From positions 21,537 through 68,887 of the forward strand of contig PMSQ01000015.1 of assembly GCA_003168355.1 (NCBI GenBank): 47,351 nt of DNA. Direction: 5' to 3'. Below, piece by piece: positions 8,125 to 17,264 of this stretch. Every line of letters begins with the position of its first letter. Position 1 is the stretch's first letter. The position numbers were made by a program, and so were the translations under genes. The DNA comes from Acidobacteriaceae bacterium (GTDB lineage Bacteria > Acidobacteriota > Terriglobia > Terriglobales > Acidobacteriaceae). The notes under the pieces are model-generated. The model was not told the origin of the DNA, made no database searches, and worked only from the letters and a program-made list of their open reading frames with translations.

Positions 8125-10419
8125 ATGATTCCATCCCGCTGGCGCGTTTCTTCCCTCGGCAAGCTCATGATCCTACTGCCGCTGGCAGCGACGCTGGGTC
8201 TTCTGCCGGCTTGCCGCAGCAAGGAGCGAGCGCGAGAGCATGTCGAAAAAGGGAACCAATATCTCGCGCAAGAAAATTGGCCCTCAGCGGAGAACGAGTA
8301 CCAGCAGGCGATTCAGATCAATCCTGATTTCGCCGAAGCCCACTATCGCATGGGTCTTCTCCAGATCCAGCAGGAGTATCCCACGGCCGCCAGGCAGTCG
8401 CTCGCGCACGCCGTAGATCTCGACCCCAGGAATCTGGAGGCTCGTTTGCACCTCGGCGATCTCCTCGTTGCGTCTACTCAGTACACCGAAGCCCGCCAGC
8501 AGGCTGAGGCTGTCCTTCAGCAGGACGGAAAAAATGCCGGAGCTCACCGTCTGTTGGGCCAAGTGGCGCTTCACCAGATGCAATACATCCCCGCGGAAAA
8601 TGAGTTGAAGCAGGCCATTGATCTCGATCCGCACGATCCGCAGACCTATGAAGTTCTGGGCCTCGCCCAGTTACTCGATGCGGAGTTCGGCGCGGCAGAA
8701 AGAAGTTTTCAGACCGCAGTCGACATCAAACCCGACGACCCGCAGACCTACATCAACCTGGCAAATTTTTACAAAGGAGAGAATGCTCCCGAACGCGCCG
8801 AACAGGTTTTGCGGCAGGGAATCGCCCGAGATCCCAAGGCGGTTGAATTACCCGTGGCGTTGGCTGGCCTGTATGTAGAGCGCAATCGCATGTCCGATGC
8901 GAAGAATCTGCTGAATCAGGTGGAAGCGGATGAGAACAACTATCCTGACGGCCGCCGTGCCGTCGCCGACTTCTATTTGGACAACGGCGATGCCGCTTCC
9001 GCGCTCGACCGCTTTCGCGCTCTCGTCGACAGGCACCAAAACGATCAACCAGCCGCCAGGAAAGTTGCCGAATGCTACCTGCAGTTAGGCCGCTGGCAGG
9101 ACGCCGACCAGTGGCTCGACCAGCGCGACAAAGATCGCAGAGATCCCGGCTTCCGCTTGCTTCGGGCGCGAAGTGATCTGGGTGCGTTTCGCCTTCGCGA
9201 AGCCGATGCCGAACTGCAAGGCCTGGTCAAAGACTTTCCGGAGTTGCCGCCCGTGTATTTCTACCTGTCGCAGGTTGATTCGGCGCAAGAGGAAAGCGTG
9301 CAGGCGCAGCGGGCGCTCACCGATGCCCTTCGCCTCCAACCGGGATATTTGCCCGCCCTATTAGGCCTTGGCAACATTAGCTTGCAGCAAAACAACGCAA
9401 ATGCTGCTCTTGCCTATGCCAGCCAGGTGATCGCCACCAGTTTTTGGGTCGCCGATGCTCACATCCTTGCCGGAAGCGCCTATCTGCTGCAAGGTGATCT
9501 AACCCAGGCGCAGAGAGCTTTCGAACTGGCCGCCGGACTGAACCCTCGCAGTCCTGCTGCACAGGAGCGCCTGGGCCGCGTGCTGGGCATGAGGGGCAAC
9601 TACGCGGACGCGGAGAAGGCCTATGAGAGCTCGCTCGCGATCGCCCCGGATTATTCTCCCGCACTGAGTGACCTGGCTGAGATCCTTGCCAAAGAAGGCA
9701 AGGCAAAGCAGGCGAATACGCGCATTGATCGCCAGATCGCGGCCCAGCCCAAGGCCTTCTTGTTATACGTTGCCAAGGCCGAATTCTGTATCGCTCAGAA
9801 GGACTGGGGTTGCGCCGAACATAGTTATCAGCAAACCTTGGCCCTGAATCCCTATTACGTGAACGGCCATCTCGCTCTGGCTCACATTTATGCTGCCACC
9901 AATCGCCCCCAGGGCATGATCCAGGAGTACGAAGCCGCCCGCAGCAAATTTCCGGAATATCTTCCGACCTACATTCTGCTCGCCCAGGTCTATGAATATG
10001 TCGGCAACATCGACCGCGCGCGGCAAACCTATCAGGACGCACTGAAGGCCGATCCCAATTCCTATCAGTCCATGACTGATCTCGCGCGGCTCTATGCCGA
10101 CCATGGCGGATCGCTCACCGACGCACTCGAACTCGCGGAGAAGGCCAAAGCCGCTCAGCCGGACGACGCCGCCATCAACGACACTCTAGGCTGGATTTAC
10201 TATAAGCAGGGGCTATACCGCTCCGCGGTTCCGGCTCTCGAAGCTGCCGTGGCAAAAAGTCCGCAGGTCGCCAAATTCCAATTCCACCTCGGAATGGCTT
10301 ACCTGGCGGCTGGTCAGCCCGCGCAGGCTCACACGAGCTTGCAGTCGGCTCTGCAATCGGGCCTTAGCCCGGAAGACGCTCGATCGGCCCAGGAAGCGCT
10401 GCAGAAAACGGGTTCCTAG
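8125..10419 (+). CDS. TPR-repeat lipoprotein
   Basis: A 764-residue protein. A basic, hydrophobic N-terminus ends in a lipobox LLPAC (lipidated Cys at residue 30), so it is expected to be membrane-anchored and to face the periplasm. The rest is almost wholly tandem 34-residue tetratricopeptide repeats (for example NWPSAENEYQQAIQINPDF), ~18-20 copies by eye. TPR arrays bind partner proteins. Large TPR lipoproteins of this shape occur with exopolysaccharide/PEP-CTERM systems and in outer-membrane assembly, but no such genes adjoin it here, so the partner is unknown. A 15-base element shared with the next gene lies upstream. Confidence 0.85.
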   Translation: MIPSRWRVSSLGKLMILLPLAATLGLLPACRSKERAREHVEKGNQYLAQENWPSAENEYQQAIQINPDFAEAHYRMGLLQIQQEYPTAARQSLAHAVDLDPRNLEARLHLGDLLVASTQYTEARQQAEAVLQQDGKNAGAHRLLGQVALHQMQYIPAENELKQAIDLDPHDPQTYEVLGLAQLLDAEFGAAERSFQTAVDIKPDDPQTYINLANFYKGENAPERAEQVLRQGIARDPKAVELPVALAGLYVERNRMSDAKNLLNQVEADENNYPDGRRAVADFYLDNGDAASALDRFRALVDRHQNDQPAARKVAECYLQLGRWQDADQWLDQRDKDRRDPGFRLLRARSDLGAFRLREADAELQGLVKDFPELPPVYFYLSQVDSAQEESVQAQRALTDALRLQPGYLPALLGLGNISLQQNNANAALAYASQVIATSFWVADAHILAGSAYLLQGDLTQAQRAFELAAGLNPRSPAAQERLGRVLGMRGNYADAEKAYESSLAIAPDYSPALSDLAEILAKEGKAKQANTRIDRQIAAQPKAFLLYVAKAEFCIAQKDWGCAEHSYQQTLALNPYYVNGHLALAHIYAATNRPQGMIQEYEAARSKFPEYLPTYILLAQVYEYVGNIDRARQTYQDALKADPNSYQSMTDLARLYADHGGSLTDALELAEKAKAAQPDDAAINDTLGWIYYKQGLYRSAVPALEAAVAKSPQVAKFQFHLGMAYLAAGQPAQAHTSLQSALQSGLSPEDARSAQEALQKTGS

Positions 10420-10445
10420 AGACCTACCCAACTTCCTCGGCGCGC

Positions 10446-10472
10446 TGTCATCCTGAGCGAAGCGAGGGACCT
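10446..10472. repeat. Dispersed repeat copy (TGTCATCCTGAGCGAAGCG type)
   Basis: The stretch reads TGTCATCCTGAGCGAAGCGA and continues GGGACCT. A diverged copy in inverse orientation occurs at 27081-27104 (GATCCCACTTCGCTCGGCAT then GACA). I know this sequence type as a common intergenic repeat of Acidobacteriota and other soil bacteria. It lies between the TPR lipoprotein and the bacilliredoxin genes. Confidence 0.55.
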
Positions 10473-10563
10473 GTGCAATTTGCCCGTGTTACCACTTGTC
10501 GCCAGGCGTTTCTGTTAGCGCTCCGCGTTCCTGATCTGATTCCACCCAATGTCTACTCGCAAG

Positions 10564-10578
10564 TTCTGAGTTAGAATC
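10564..10578 (+). promoter_or_regulatory. Candidate promoter element TTCTGAGTTAGAATC
   Basis: Second copy of the element seen before the TPR lipoprotein gene, differing at one base. It ends 32 bases before the bacilliredoxin ATG, a normal distance for a -10 region (TAGAAT). No convincing -35. Confidence 0.3.
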
Positions 10579-10609
10579 AATCTATAAAGAAGCGTAGGAG
10601 CACACGCCA

Positions 10610-11041
10610 ATGTATCCGGAAATTATGGTTATCCCCATGCGCGAAGAGTTAACCCGCTTGGGCATCGAGGAACTGAAAACTTCCGAGGAAGTCGACCGCG
10701 CCCTGAAGGTGCAGCCGGGTACCACCATGGTGATCGTGAACTCCATTTGCGGATGCGCCGCCGGTCGCATGCGTCCTGCCGTCCGTATGGCTCTGGAGAA
10801 GGCAACGCATCCCGACAAGGCCTTCACCGTATTCGCCGGGCAAGATACGGAAGCCACAGAACGTGCCCGCAGCTATTTCACCGGACAACCGCCGTCCTCG
10901 CCCTCCATCGCCATTCTTCGCGACGGCAAACTCGTCTATATGATGCCGCGCCGCGACATCGAATCCCGCGAAGCCCCAGCCATCGCCGCCGACCTGAAAG
11001 CCGCTCTCGATAAATTCTGCGCCAGGCCAGCCTCAGTCTAG
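10610..11041 (+). CDS. BrxA/BrxB-family bacilliredoxin-like protein
   Basis: A 143-residue thioredoxin-fold protein of the YphP/YqiW family. It begins MYPEIMVIPMREEL and carries the family motif NSICGCAAG, with the CGC redox site at about residues 47-49, followed by RPAVRMALE and FAGQDTEAT. In Bacillus these proteins remove bacillithiol from mixed disulfides and have weak disulfide isomerase activity. Acidobacteriota homologues are common, though whether this organism makes bacillithiol cannot be read here. Cytoplasmic; no signal peptide. The preceding 190 bases hold a dispersed repeat and a candidate promoter. Confidence 0.9.
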   Translation: MYPEIMVIPMREELTRLGIEELKTSEEVDRALKVQPGTTMVIVNSICGCAAGRMRPAVRMALEKATHPDKAFTVFAGQDTEATERARSYFTGQPPSSPSIAILRDGKLVYMMPRRDIESREAPAIAADLKAALDKFCARPASV

Positions 11042-11152
11042 GGCGTTTCCTGTGCCGAAGGCTCTTGCTTTCGGGTGGCGTAACGCTTCAGCGCTGCGAT
11101 AAGGAATTACAAAAAGAAGGCGGCGGAGGCTTCAGCCGCTGAGGTCCCGCAT

Positions 11153-12340
11153 TTATTTCTTCGCCGCCGGGCTCACGATAAACGACTTCACCACGATCGC
11201 ATTCGGCTGCAGGCCCACCGGAATCATGGTCAGAAGCGAATACTCAGTCGGTTCCAGCTTGCGTGGCGTGCGCTTCTGGATCACCGTCACATCTCCGGCT
11301 TGCGTGTCCAGCACCAGAAGATACCTCTGATCCTGCGACAGCGCCAGGCCATCCGGACGGCTCCCCACCGCCATGGTTGCGATCCGCTTTCCCACGTCGA
11401 TGTCGTAGACGGCGACGCTGTCAGATCCGAAATTGCTCACGTATAGCCGCGAGTTATCCAGCGTAATCACTCCATGTGAGGGATGCTGTCCCACCAGCGC
11501 GCTGCTACCGACCTCATCGTTCCCCGTCTCAATAATGGAAATGCTGTCCGAATCAAAATCGCACACCATCAACTCACCCCCATCAGGTTTCAGCGCGAGA
11601 CTTACCGGCGTCCGCCCCACATCCAGCAGCGCCAGCACCCGGTCGTTCGTTACGCTGCTGCTCTTCTTGCTGCTCGCCAACGCAATCGACGCCACCTGCG
11701 ATGAGCCCGAACAGGCCACAAACGCCTTGCTCGAATCCGGCAGGATGGCGATGTCCTCCGGCTGCTGGCACACCGGCAAGGTCGCTCTTACCCGCAGCAG
11801 CTTCGCATCAATCAGCGAAACCGTGTTGTCGCCGCGGTTCGACACGACCACAGTCGCGCCGTCTGGCGAGATCCGTGCCAATCCCGGCGACACTCCCGTC
11901 CGCACGTTGCCCAGAACCACCCGCTTCTCCAGATCGATCACGGAAACATTCGCCGACCCTGAGTTCGCCACATAAGCCCGCTTGCCGTCCCCCGAAACAT
12001 CGATAAAGTACGGCTTCCCGTGCACTCCGATCGTGGCCACCACCGCGTTCTTTTCAGCATCAATCACGCTTACGTTGTTCGACCCAGTGTTCACCACGTA
12101 AATTTCATTCTTCTTGCTGTTCACCGCAACTCCAGTCGGTGTCACGCCCACGGCGATCGTCCTCGCCGGCTCGAAGGTACGCAGATCAATCACACTGACC
12201 GTATTGCTCTTGCCATTGGTTATGTAGGCATATTCGCGATACGCCGGCCCATAATCCGGCAGCGTCTGCTCGCGGAAGTACCACCAGCCGAGCCCGCCCA
12301 GCAGGGGAATCAGAACAATGATGATGAGGTGTTTTCGCAA
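11153..12340 (-). CDS. Membrane-anchored YVTN/YncE-type beta-propeller protein
   Basis: A ~395-residue protein with an N-terminal membrane anchor (KHLIIIVLIPLLGGLGWWYF) and then seven or so beta-propeller blades of the YVTN type. The repeated pattern is YVVNTGSNNVSVIDAEKNAV, AYVANSGSANVSVIDLEKR, LYVSNFGSDSVAVYDIDVGK. Such propellers are extracytoplasmic binding or scaffold proteins; YncE itself binds DNA in vitro, but role and ligand vary. TTG 12340 is preferred because it places RKH directly before the hydrophobic anchor; another in-frame TTG at 12385 would add 15 residues. It follows the next secreted-protein gene on the same strand (62-base gap from that stop to this start). Confidence 0.78.
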   Translation of the reverse strand: MRKHLIIIVLIPLLGGLGWWYFREQTLPDYGPAYREYAYITNGKSNTVSVIDLRTFEPARTIAVGVTPTGVAVNSKKNEIYVVNTGSNNVSVIDAEKNAVVATIGVHGKPYFIDVSGDGKRAYVANSGSANVSVIDLEKRVVLGNVRTGVSPGLARISPDGATVVVSNRGDNTVSLIDAKLLRVRATLPVCQQPEDIAILPDSSKAFVACSGSSQVASIALASSKKSSSVTNDRVLALLDVGRTPVSLALKPDGGELMVCDFDSDSISIIETGNDEVGSSALVGQHPSHGVITLDNSRLYVSNFGSDSVAVYDIDVGKRIATMAVGSRPDGLALSQDQRYLLVLDTQAGDVTVIQKRTPRKLEPTEYSLLTMIPVGLQPNAIVVKSFIVSPAAKK

Positions 12341-12402
12341 GATGAAGCTTGCTTCACCGAAAAGACTAAGATTACCAGAGAGCAATCCTTACCAGCCGCA
12401 GC

Positions 12403-13791
12403 CTAACGTGGCACGGCTTCCACCACGTTTTTTGGGACGGTTTCCGGAGACGCCGACCGTTCCTTCAATTCGGTGGTGAACGATGTTGCCTTCTCGTCAG
12501 AGACTCGAATCTCTCCATCCAGCACGACCATTAACTTGCCCGACCCGGTCCCCTCGAATTGCGCACGCTGCAGCTTGGCATCGCTCTGAGCTGCAGGAGG
12601 CAGCGTTGCTTTGAAGTCCCCGCCCTGGCGCACGATGGACAAAAGCGACTCCATAATTTTGTCGCGCAACATATCACCCAGCGACCCCGATCGCAACAAC
12701 TCGCCGACCAATCCCTCGGCGTCGATGCGCCGCACCTCCGGCAGCAGTCGCAACGTGCCGTCTTCTCCCACCACCGGCGTCAGCTTCACCTCGATCGTGG
12801 CGTTGCCCTCAGCCATTTCTGTGCCGGGTCCCTTGCCAAAGCAGGCCCAGCGCTCAAAGTGCAGTTGCACAACCACCAGGCTCGCCGGCTCCGCCGGAGT
12901 GAGCGCCGCATTCCGAATCGCAATCTGCTCTCCGCACCGGTCCGCTTTGTCGAGTTGGCCGCGCAGGACTTCCGTAATATGGTGTTGCAGGTCTGACATG
13001 TCCGCCGTCAGCTCGAGTTTGAAGGTGTTTTGCCCGCCTGCCGCCACACCTTTGGAAATCACTCCAGCCGTAATCATCTCGATGGGCTGATTCGCGAATG
13101 TGACCGAGTTCTTCACCGGCGGAAGGTTGAACGCGAACTCCTGCCCGTTGTGGGCGGTCCCAATGCTCATCTCCTCGCCCAGATCGAGTTGCTCGTGCTG
13201 GAAGTTCGTGAGTGCGTGCCCGAGGCCCTGCGCCGAACTCGAACCAACTGCTTTCGCTTCAACTACCTGATCCAGCACCTTGGCCTGTTGCGCCAGATCG
13301 GAATCCGCCTTGACCAGCCTCTTGGTGATTTCCTTCAGACCGGATTTCTGCGCATCGGAGAATCCGTCCAGAAACTTCTTATTTTCACTCCGCGCCTTTT
13401 CGATCGCCTGCACCAGCGCCGTACCGCGACTCCCGATTTCTGCCACGGTGCTCTCTTTGGCGATCTGCTCAACCAAGCCTTGCAATTCCTCGCTCGCGGT
13501 GGTCGTACTCTTCAGCATGGCGATGTATGCAATGACCTGCTCGCTGGTTGCCTGCACCGCCAGCACCTGGTGAAAATCCTTCAAGTCGTCCTTCTGGTCG
13601 ACCCCGCTCGCTTTGTTTCCTCCGCTCAAGCCGCTTCCGCCCGCAGTGCCGCCCCCAACGTGCCCACCCCCGCCGTGCTGGGCGAACACTCCGTATGGAC
13701 AAGCCAGCAGCGCGGCTCCCAAAATGACCGTCTTTAATTCCAAGTAAACACTTCCTTTACGAGGCGCATTGCGAAACGTACTCCGAAGCAT
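12403..13791 (-). CDS. Secreted protein of unknown function with Gly/His-rich N-terminus
   Basis: No family recognised. The protein has a signal peptide core (TVILGAALLACPYGVFAQ) followed by HGGGGHVGGGTAGGSGLSGG. Next comes a predicted helical, possibly coiled-coil region (~80-190; KARSENKKFLDGFSDAQKSG), then a mixed alpha/beta part to the end. The start is ambiguous: ATG 13791 with GGAG nine bases upstream, or TTG 13743 with AGGAAG at good spacing, which would give a shorter and more usual signal peptide (MELKTVILGAALLAC). It lies just upstream of the propeller gene on the same strand, so the two may be co-expressed envelope proteins. Confidence 0.68.
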   Translation of the reverse strand: MLRSTFRNAPRKGSVYLELKTVILGAALLACPYGVFAQHGGGGHVGGGTAGGSGLSGGNKASGVDQKDDLKDFHQVLAVQATSEQVIAYIAMLKSTTTASEELQGLVEQIAKESTVAEIGSRGTALVQAIEKARSENKKFLDGFSDAQKSGLKEITKRLVKADSDLAQQAKVLDQVVEAKAVGSSSAQGLGHALTNFQHEQLDLGEEMSIGTAHNGQEFAFNLPPVKNSVTFANQPIEMITAGVISKGVAAGGQNTFKLELTADMSDLQHHITEVLRGQLDKADRCGEQIAIRNAALTPAEPASLVVVQLHFERWACFGKGPGTEMAEGNATIEVKLTPVVGEDGTLRLLPEVRRIDAEGLVGELLRSGSLGDMLRDKIMESLLSIVRQGGDFKATLPPAAQSDAKLQRAQFEGTGSGKLMVVLDGEIRVSDEKATSFTTELKERSASPETVPKNVVEAVPR

Positions 13792-14002
13792 GGCCCAGAT
13801 CTCCAAAGCGAACGCGCTGAAAGCTGGAACGGCACCGCTGAAGACTACGAATGAACTATGATTCTAATCCTTATGGATTGAAATCAGTGAACTCCCCTCG
13901 CCAACAGCAAGAAAACTCTAGCTTGGCTCAGGTCCGAGAAAAAGGCCACAAACTTTACAGTTCTTTGCACATGAGGAGGAGCAAAATGGGAGGGGTTCGC
14001 CG

Positions 14003-14245
14003 TCAATTGTACAGCTTAAAGTCGACCTCTACGGCGATCTCCACGGCAACCGGTTTTCCGCCCTTTGTTCCAGGCTCGAATCTCCAAGTCTTGACCGTTT
14101 CGATGGCATTCTCGTTTAGGTCAGGGACGGAACTGCAAGCTACTCTAACCTGCCGTGGAAGCAAATAACCAAGCGGAGTCGCCATCGCGGCCAACCAGCA
14201 AAAACTTTTTCTGAGGTCCTGTACGCTCCTCATGTGATACTCCAC
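14003..14245 (-). pseudogene. Decayed TonB C-terminal-domain gene fragment
   Basis: The last ~50 residues of this minus-strand frame (RQVRVACSSVPDLNENAIE, then TVKTWRFEPGTKGGKPVAVE) match the end of TonB C-terminal domains, which carry energy from ExbBD to outer-membrane receptors. The part before it does not fit. In another frame, however, the upstream DNA reads KKFLLVGRDGD, the typical preceding strand-turn, and the two frames are separated by about 20 extra bases and a frame change. No signal anchor or Pro-rich linker precedes it. This is best read as a frameshifted, 5'-truncated remnant. Expression as a small protein cannot be excluded. Confidence 0.6.
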
Positions 14246-14275
14246 GATGAACGCGAAATTTGACGGTCTCGAAAC

Positions 14276-15334
14276 TTACTTGCGAACCCCCACTGTCTCC
14301 CTAACCCCAATCCCCGGCACAGTCCTTCCAACCACGCTTGCAATCTGCCGTACCTGCGCCATCAACTCATCGAACTGATCGGGGAACAGCGACTGCGGAC
14401 CATCCGACATCGCCTCATCGGGCTTGTTGTGCACTTCCACCATGAGCCCATCGGCGCCCACGGCCACGGCCGCGCGCGATAGCGGAGTGACTTTATTCCG
14501 CTTACCCGTCCCGTGACTGGGATCGACAAGAATCGGCAGATGGCTCAGACGCTGCACCGCCGGCACCACGCTCAGATCGAGCGTGTTCCGGGTATGGTCG
14601 GCAAACGTGCGCACGCCGCGTTCGCACAGTGCTACGTTGTAATTGCCCTCGCTCAAAATATATTCCGCCGCCATCAGAAATTCTTCCAGCGTGGCCGACA
14701 TGCCGCGCTTCAGCAGTACCGGCTTCTTCGCTCGCCCAGCCCTCTTCAGCAATGAAAAGTTCTGCATGTTGCGCGCCCCGATCTGGATCATGTCCGCATA
14801 CTCCTCCACCAGATCAAGTGACTCATTATCAATCGCTTCCGTAATAATCTTCATCCCATACTGCTGCCGGATCTCCGCCATAATGCGCAGGCCTTCCTCG
14901 CCCAGCCCCTGAAACGAATAAGGCGACGTCCGCGGCTTGTAAGCTCCCCCGCGAAAAAATTGCGCTCCTGCCCGATGCACGCGCTCGGCCACGGCAAACG
15001 CCTGCTCGCGGCTCTCGATGGCGCACGGGCCCGCCACAATCGCCAGCCCCGGTCCGCCAATCGTAGCCTCAGTCCCGGCAAAGCGGATTATCGTGTTGTC
15101 TTCTTTCACATCGCGGCTCACCAGCTTGTAGGGCTTGGAAACCTTAATGACTTCCTGCACGCCCGCCATCTCTTCCAGCGTGCCCTGCTCCACTTCGCCC
15201 TTATTGCCGGTGATGCCGATCGCCGTCCGTTGCGCCCCCGGCATGGCATGTGCCCGGTAGCCCAGCTTCTCAATCTTCTGGCAAACCAGGCGCACCTGCT
15301 CTTCCGTAGCCTGCGCCTTCATAACGACTAACAT
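14276..15334 (-). CDS. aroF: 3-deoxy-7-phosphoheptulonate synthase (DAHP synthase, type I-beta)
   Basis: A 352-residue enzyme that condenses phosphoenolpyruvate and erythrose-4-phosphate, the first step of the shikimate pathway. Residues 1-~70 are a ferredoxin-like regulatory domain ([20 protein letters not shown]) and the rest is the TIM barrel with [45 protein letters not shown] and DPSHGTGKR. The layout matches the Thermotoga-type I-beta enzyme, in which the N-terminal domain mediates feedback inhibition by aromatic amino acids. The start is supported by AAGGGG six bases before the ATG. No other aro gene is adjacent. Confidence 0.93.
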   Translation of the reverse strand: MLVVMKAQATEEQVRLVCQKIEKLGYRAHAMPGAQRTAIGITGNKGEVEQGTLEEMAGVQEVIKVSKPYKLVSRDVKEDNTIIRFAGTEATIGGPGLAIVAGPCAIESREQAFAVAERVHRAGAQFFRGGAYKPRTSPYSFQGLGEEGLRIMAEIRQQYGMKIITEAIDNESLDLVEEYADMIQIGARNMQNFSLLKRAGRAKKPVLLKRGMSATLEEFLMAAEYILSEGNYNVALCERGVRTFADHTRNTLDLSVVPAVQRLSHLPILVDPSHGTGKRNKVTPLSRAAVAVGADGLMVEVHNKPDEAMSDGPQSLFPDQFDELMAQVRQIASVVGRTVPGIGVRETVGVRK

Positions 15335-15352
15335 AGATTCCCCTTAGCGGAC

Positions 15353-15397
15353 CATGTGGGACAGCCGCCTCGGCTGTCCAGTCGAGCAAAGCTCGAC
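15353..15397. repeat. Intergenic palindromic repeat, two perfect hairpins
   Basis: After CATGTGGG come two perfect stem-loops. The first is GGACAGCCG-CCT-CGGCTGTCC at 15359-15379 (9-bp stem, 3-base loop). The second is GTCGAG-CAAAG-CTCGAC at 15381-15397 (6-bp stem). Related sequences begin at 21447 and, inside leuS, at 23808. It sits just upstream of aroF and downstream of the glycosyltransferase gene, both on minus. Confidence 0.65.
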
Positions 15398-15504
15398 TCG
15401 CCGTCCGCGCCACCTCGACGACACGCCCCTCAAGTCTACTTCGCCCGCTCCTGCACCGCAAACAGAGCACCTCTTTTTCATCCGGCATGAGCCAACCGCG
15501 CTCC

Positions 15505-17145
15505 CTACGGCCCAGTTCGCCGGAAAACGTACAAATAAGCGTGATCTCCCCACAAGTGTTCCGGATCGCCCCCAACCGCCACCTGGTCCACCAATTCATA
15601 GTCGTGGTGAGCATAGTCCCAGGCCGTCTCGAGGAATCCCCGGTTTTCTTCCTGCGTGGCCCTCGTCCCCCACGACCGTGCAACGTCGGCGTAGACCAGA
15701 AGTCTTGGCCGCGCTTTCTGAACTTGTTGCATCATGTCATCTCGCATTTGCCCGGCGAACTTCTGCTTTTCCATCAAAGGATAGGTATAGAGATACGTGC
15801 TGGCGCAATGCCGGGCGGCATAGAAACAAATCTCCGGTTCAGAGCCGAACAGTCCAATCGTATCCTGCTCCGATGAATGCGCTTTGATGTAGCCGCCCAC
15901 AGCGACCGCTTCCGCAAACGGATCATCCTTGAATATCTTGCCGCCCAGGGACACGGGATCGAGGTGAAAGAACTTCTTGTACTCGGCGTGCGTGGAAATC
16001 ACAAACACGACCGCAAAGTACAGCATTGGAAAGCAGATGATAAGCATACCCAGTCGTTTCTCCCGCAAGCCTTGCCGCGCGGCGCTCACGGCAATCCCTG
16101 CACACAGCGCAGCCGACGGCAATATCAGGATGAAGTAATGAGGTCGAAAGTAAAACCCAGGGCAAACCGCCAGGCAGGAAAATAATATGAAACTTGTAAC
16201 GAACCCGCCGTGGGTTCGGGCGTAGCTGCTCCACGCGGGAGCCGCTACGCCGACGGCAACGATCTCCCAGATCACAAACGGCCGTATAACCCACGGCAGA
16301 AAAGCGCGCAGCGCGCTCCGCGCTTGCGGTAGAGTCGTGAGGGAACCATATTCTCGTGCGTAGGACCAGGTCCAAAACCAGAAGCTGGAAAAGACTCCTG
16401 CGCGGAAAAGTATCAGACACGTCAGCACAAAAGGCAACGCCACGCCAGCGAGCAGCGCTCCCCCGCGCACCGCAACATTTCGCCAGGGGAAAGGCCGCCT
16501 CCATTCCCGCCACAACCAGTAGAGCCAGGCGAAAACGGCAAACAAAATTCCCGGCTGCTTCATCAGGAATGCCAGCCCGAGACAAAGTCCGCTTTCAAAA
16601 AAAAGCCCAACTCGCCCCTTTTCGATGGCATACAGCAGAAACAGAATCCCCGCCAGCGCCGCCAAAACCACAAAGTGGGTCGCGTGCCCGTAGAGGCCAA
16701 GCACCGCGGGACGGCCGGAAAGGAAACTGTAAGTCATTCCAGCGACCGCTCCTGCCATTGACCCGTATAGATATTTCGCCAGAAGAAAAATCAGGATTGT
16801 CGTTGCAACATTCACCAGCATCAAGCCAATCCGAATTCCAGCGGTCGTCTCACCGAAGACCGCCATGATGACCGCATACGCCGCGTAGGTCCCGGGCAGT
16901 TTCATGTTGCAGGCGATGTGGTAAGGCGGGATGCCTTGCAGCATCAGTTGGCCCACATAGGCAAACTCACCCTCGTCGCGTTCCAGAGGCATATTGCGCA
17001 GCCGCACCCGGACGAACGCGAAAAACACGATCACTAACAGCAGCGCTCCCAGGGAGCCGTACCGAAGCCAGTTGGGCTCGGGCCGCACATGCTTGAAGGC
17101 TGCGTCTCCGGGACCGCTCATGTTTTCATTCACGAAGGCTTTCAT
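15505..17145 (-). CDS. GT39/ArnT-like membrane glycosyltransferase
   Basis: A 546-residue polytopic membrane protein from ATG 17145; an open frame continues upstream but without membrane or family features. It has the GT-C layout: a first transmembrane helix (GALLLVIVFFAFV), then LERDEGEFAYVGQ, with the Asp-Glu pair in the first periplasmic loop that is catalytic in PMT/ArnT enzymes. About ten more hydrophobic segments and a soluble C-terminal domain (~120 residues) follow. Such enzymes transfer a sugar from a polyprenyl-phosphate donor on the periplasmic side to lipid or protein. Donor and acceptor are not predictable. Divergent from the alcohol dehydrogenase gene. Confidence 0.82.
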   Translation of the reverse strand: MKAFVNENMSGPGDAAFKHVRPEPNWLRYGSLGALLLVIVFFAFVRVRLRNMPLERDEGEFAYVGQLMLQGIPPYHIACNMKLPGTYAAYAVIMAVFGETTAGIRIGLMLVNVATTILIFLLAKYLYGSMAGAVAGMTYSFLSGRPAVLGLYGHATHFVVLAALAGILFLLYAIEKGRVGLFFESGLCLGLAFLMKQPGILFAVFAWLYWLWREWRRPFPWRNVAVRGGALLAGVALPFVLTCLILFRAGVFSSFWFWTWSYAREYGSLTTLPQARSALRAFLPWVIRPFVIWEIVAVGVAAPAWSSYARTHGGFVTSFILFSCLAVCPGFYFRPHYFILILPSAALCAGIAVSAARQGLREKRLGMLIICFPMLYFAVVFVISTHAEYKKFFHLDPVSLGGKIFKDDPFAEAVAVGGYIKAHSSEQDTIGLFGSEPEICFYAARHCASTYLYTYPLMEKQKFAGQMRDDMMQQVQKARPRLLVYADVARSWGTRATQEENRGFLETAWDYAHHDYELVDQVAVGGDPEHLWGDHAYLYVFRRTGP

Positions 17146-17264
17146 GCAAAATTGAATCGCGGGCGCCCGCAAAAGAAATCCATTGTACTGGCCCTTAGCT
17201 TCTGAGTCTCGATGCTCCTGCCGGCATCCAAACACTGCATTCTAAATTCCTCTGGAGTTCTCCT

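Noticed and set aside
13030..13737. 235-codon plus-strand open frame
   Set aside because: Antisense to the secreted protein at 12403-13791; no ribosome site or motif.
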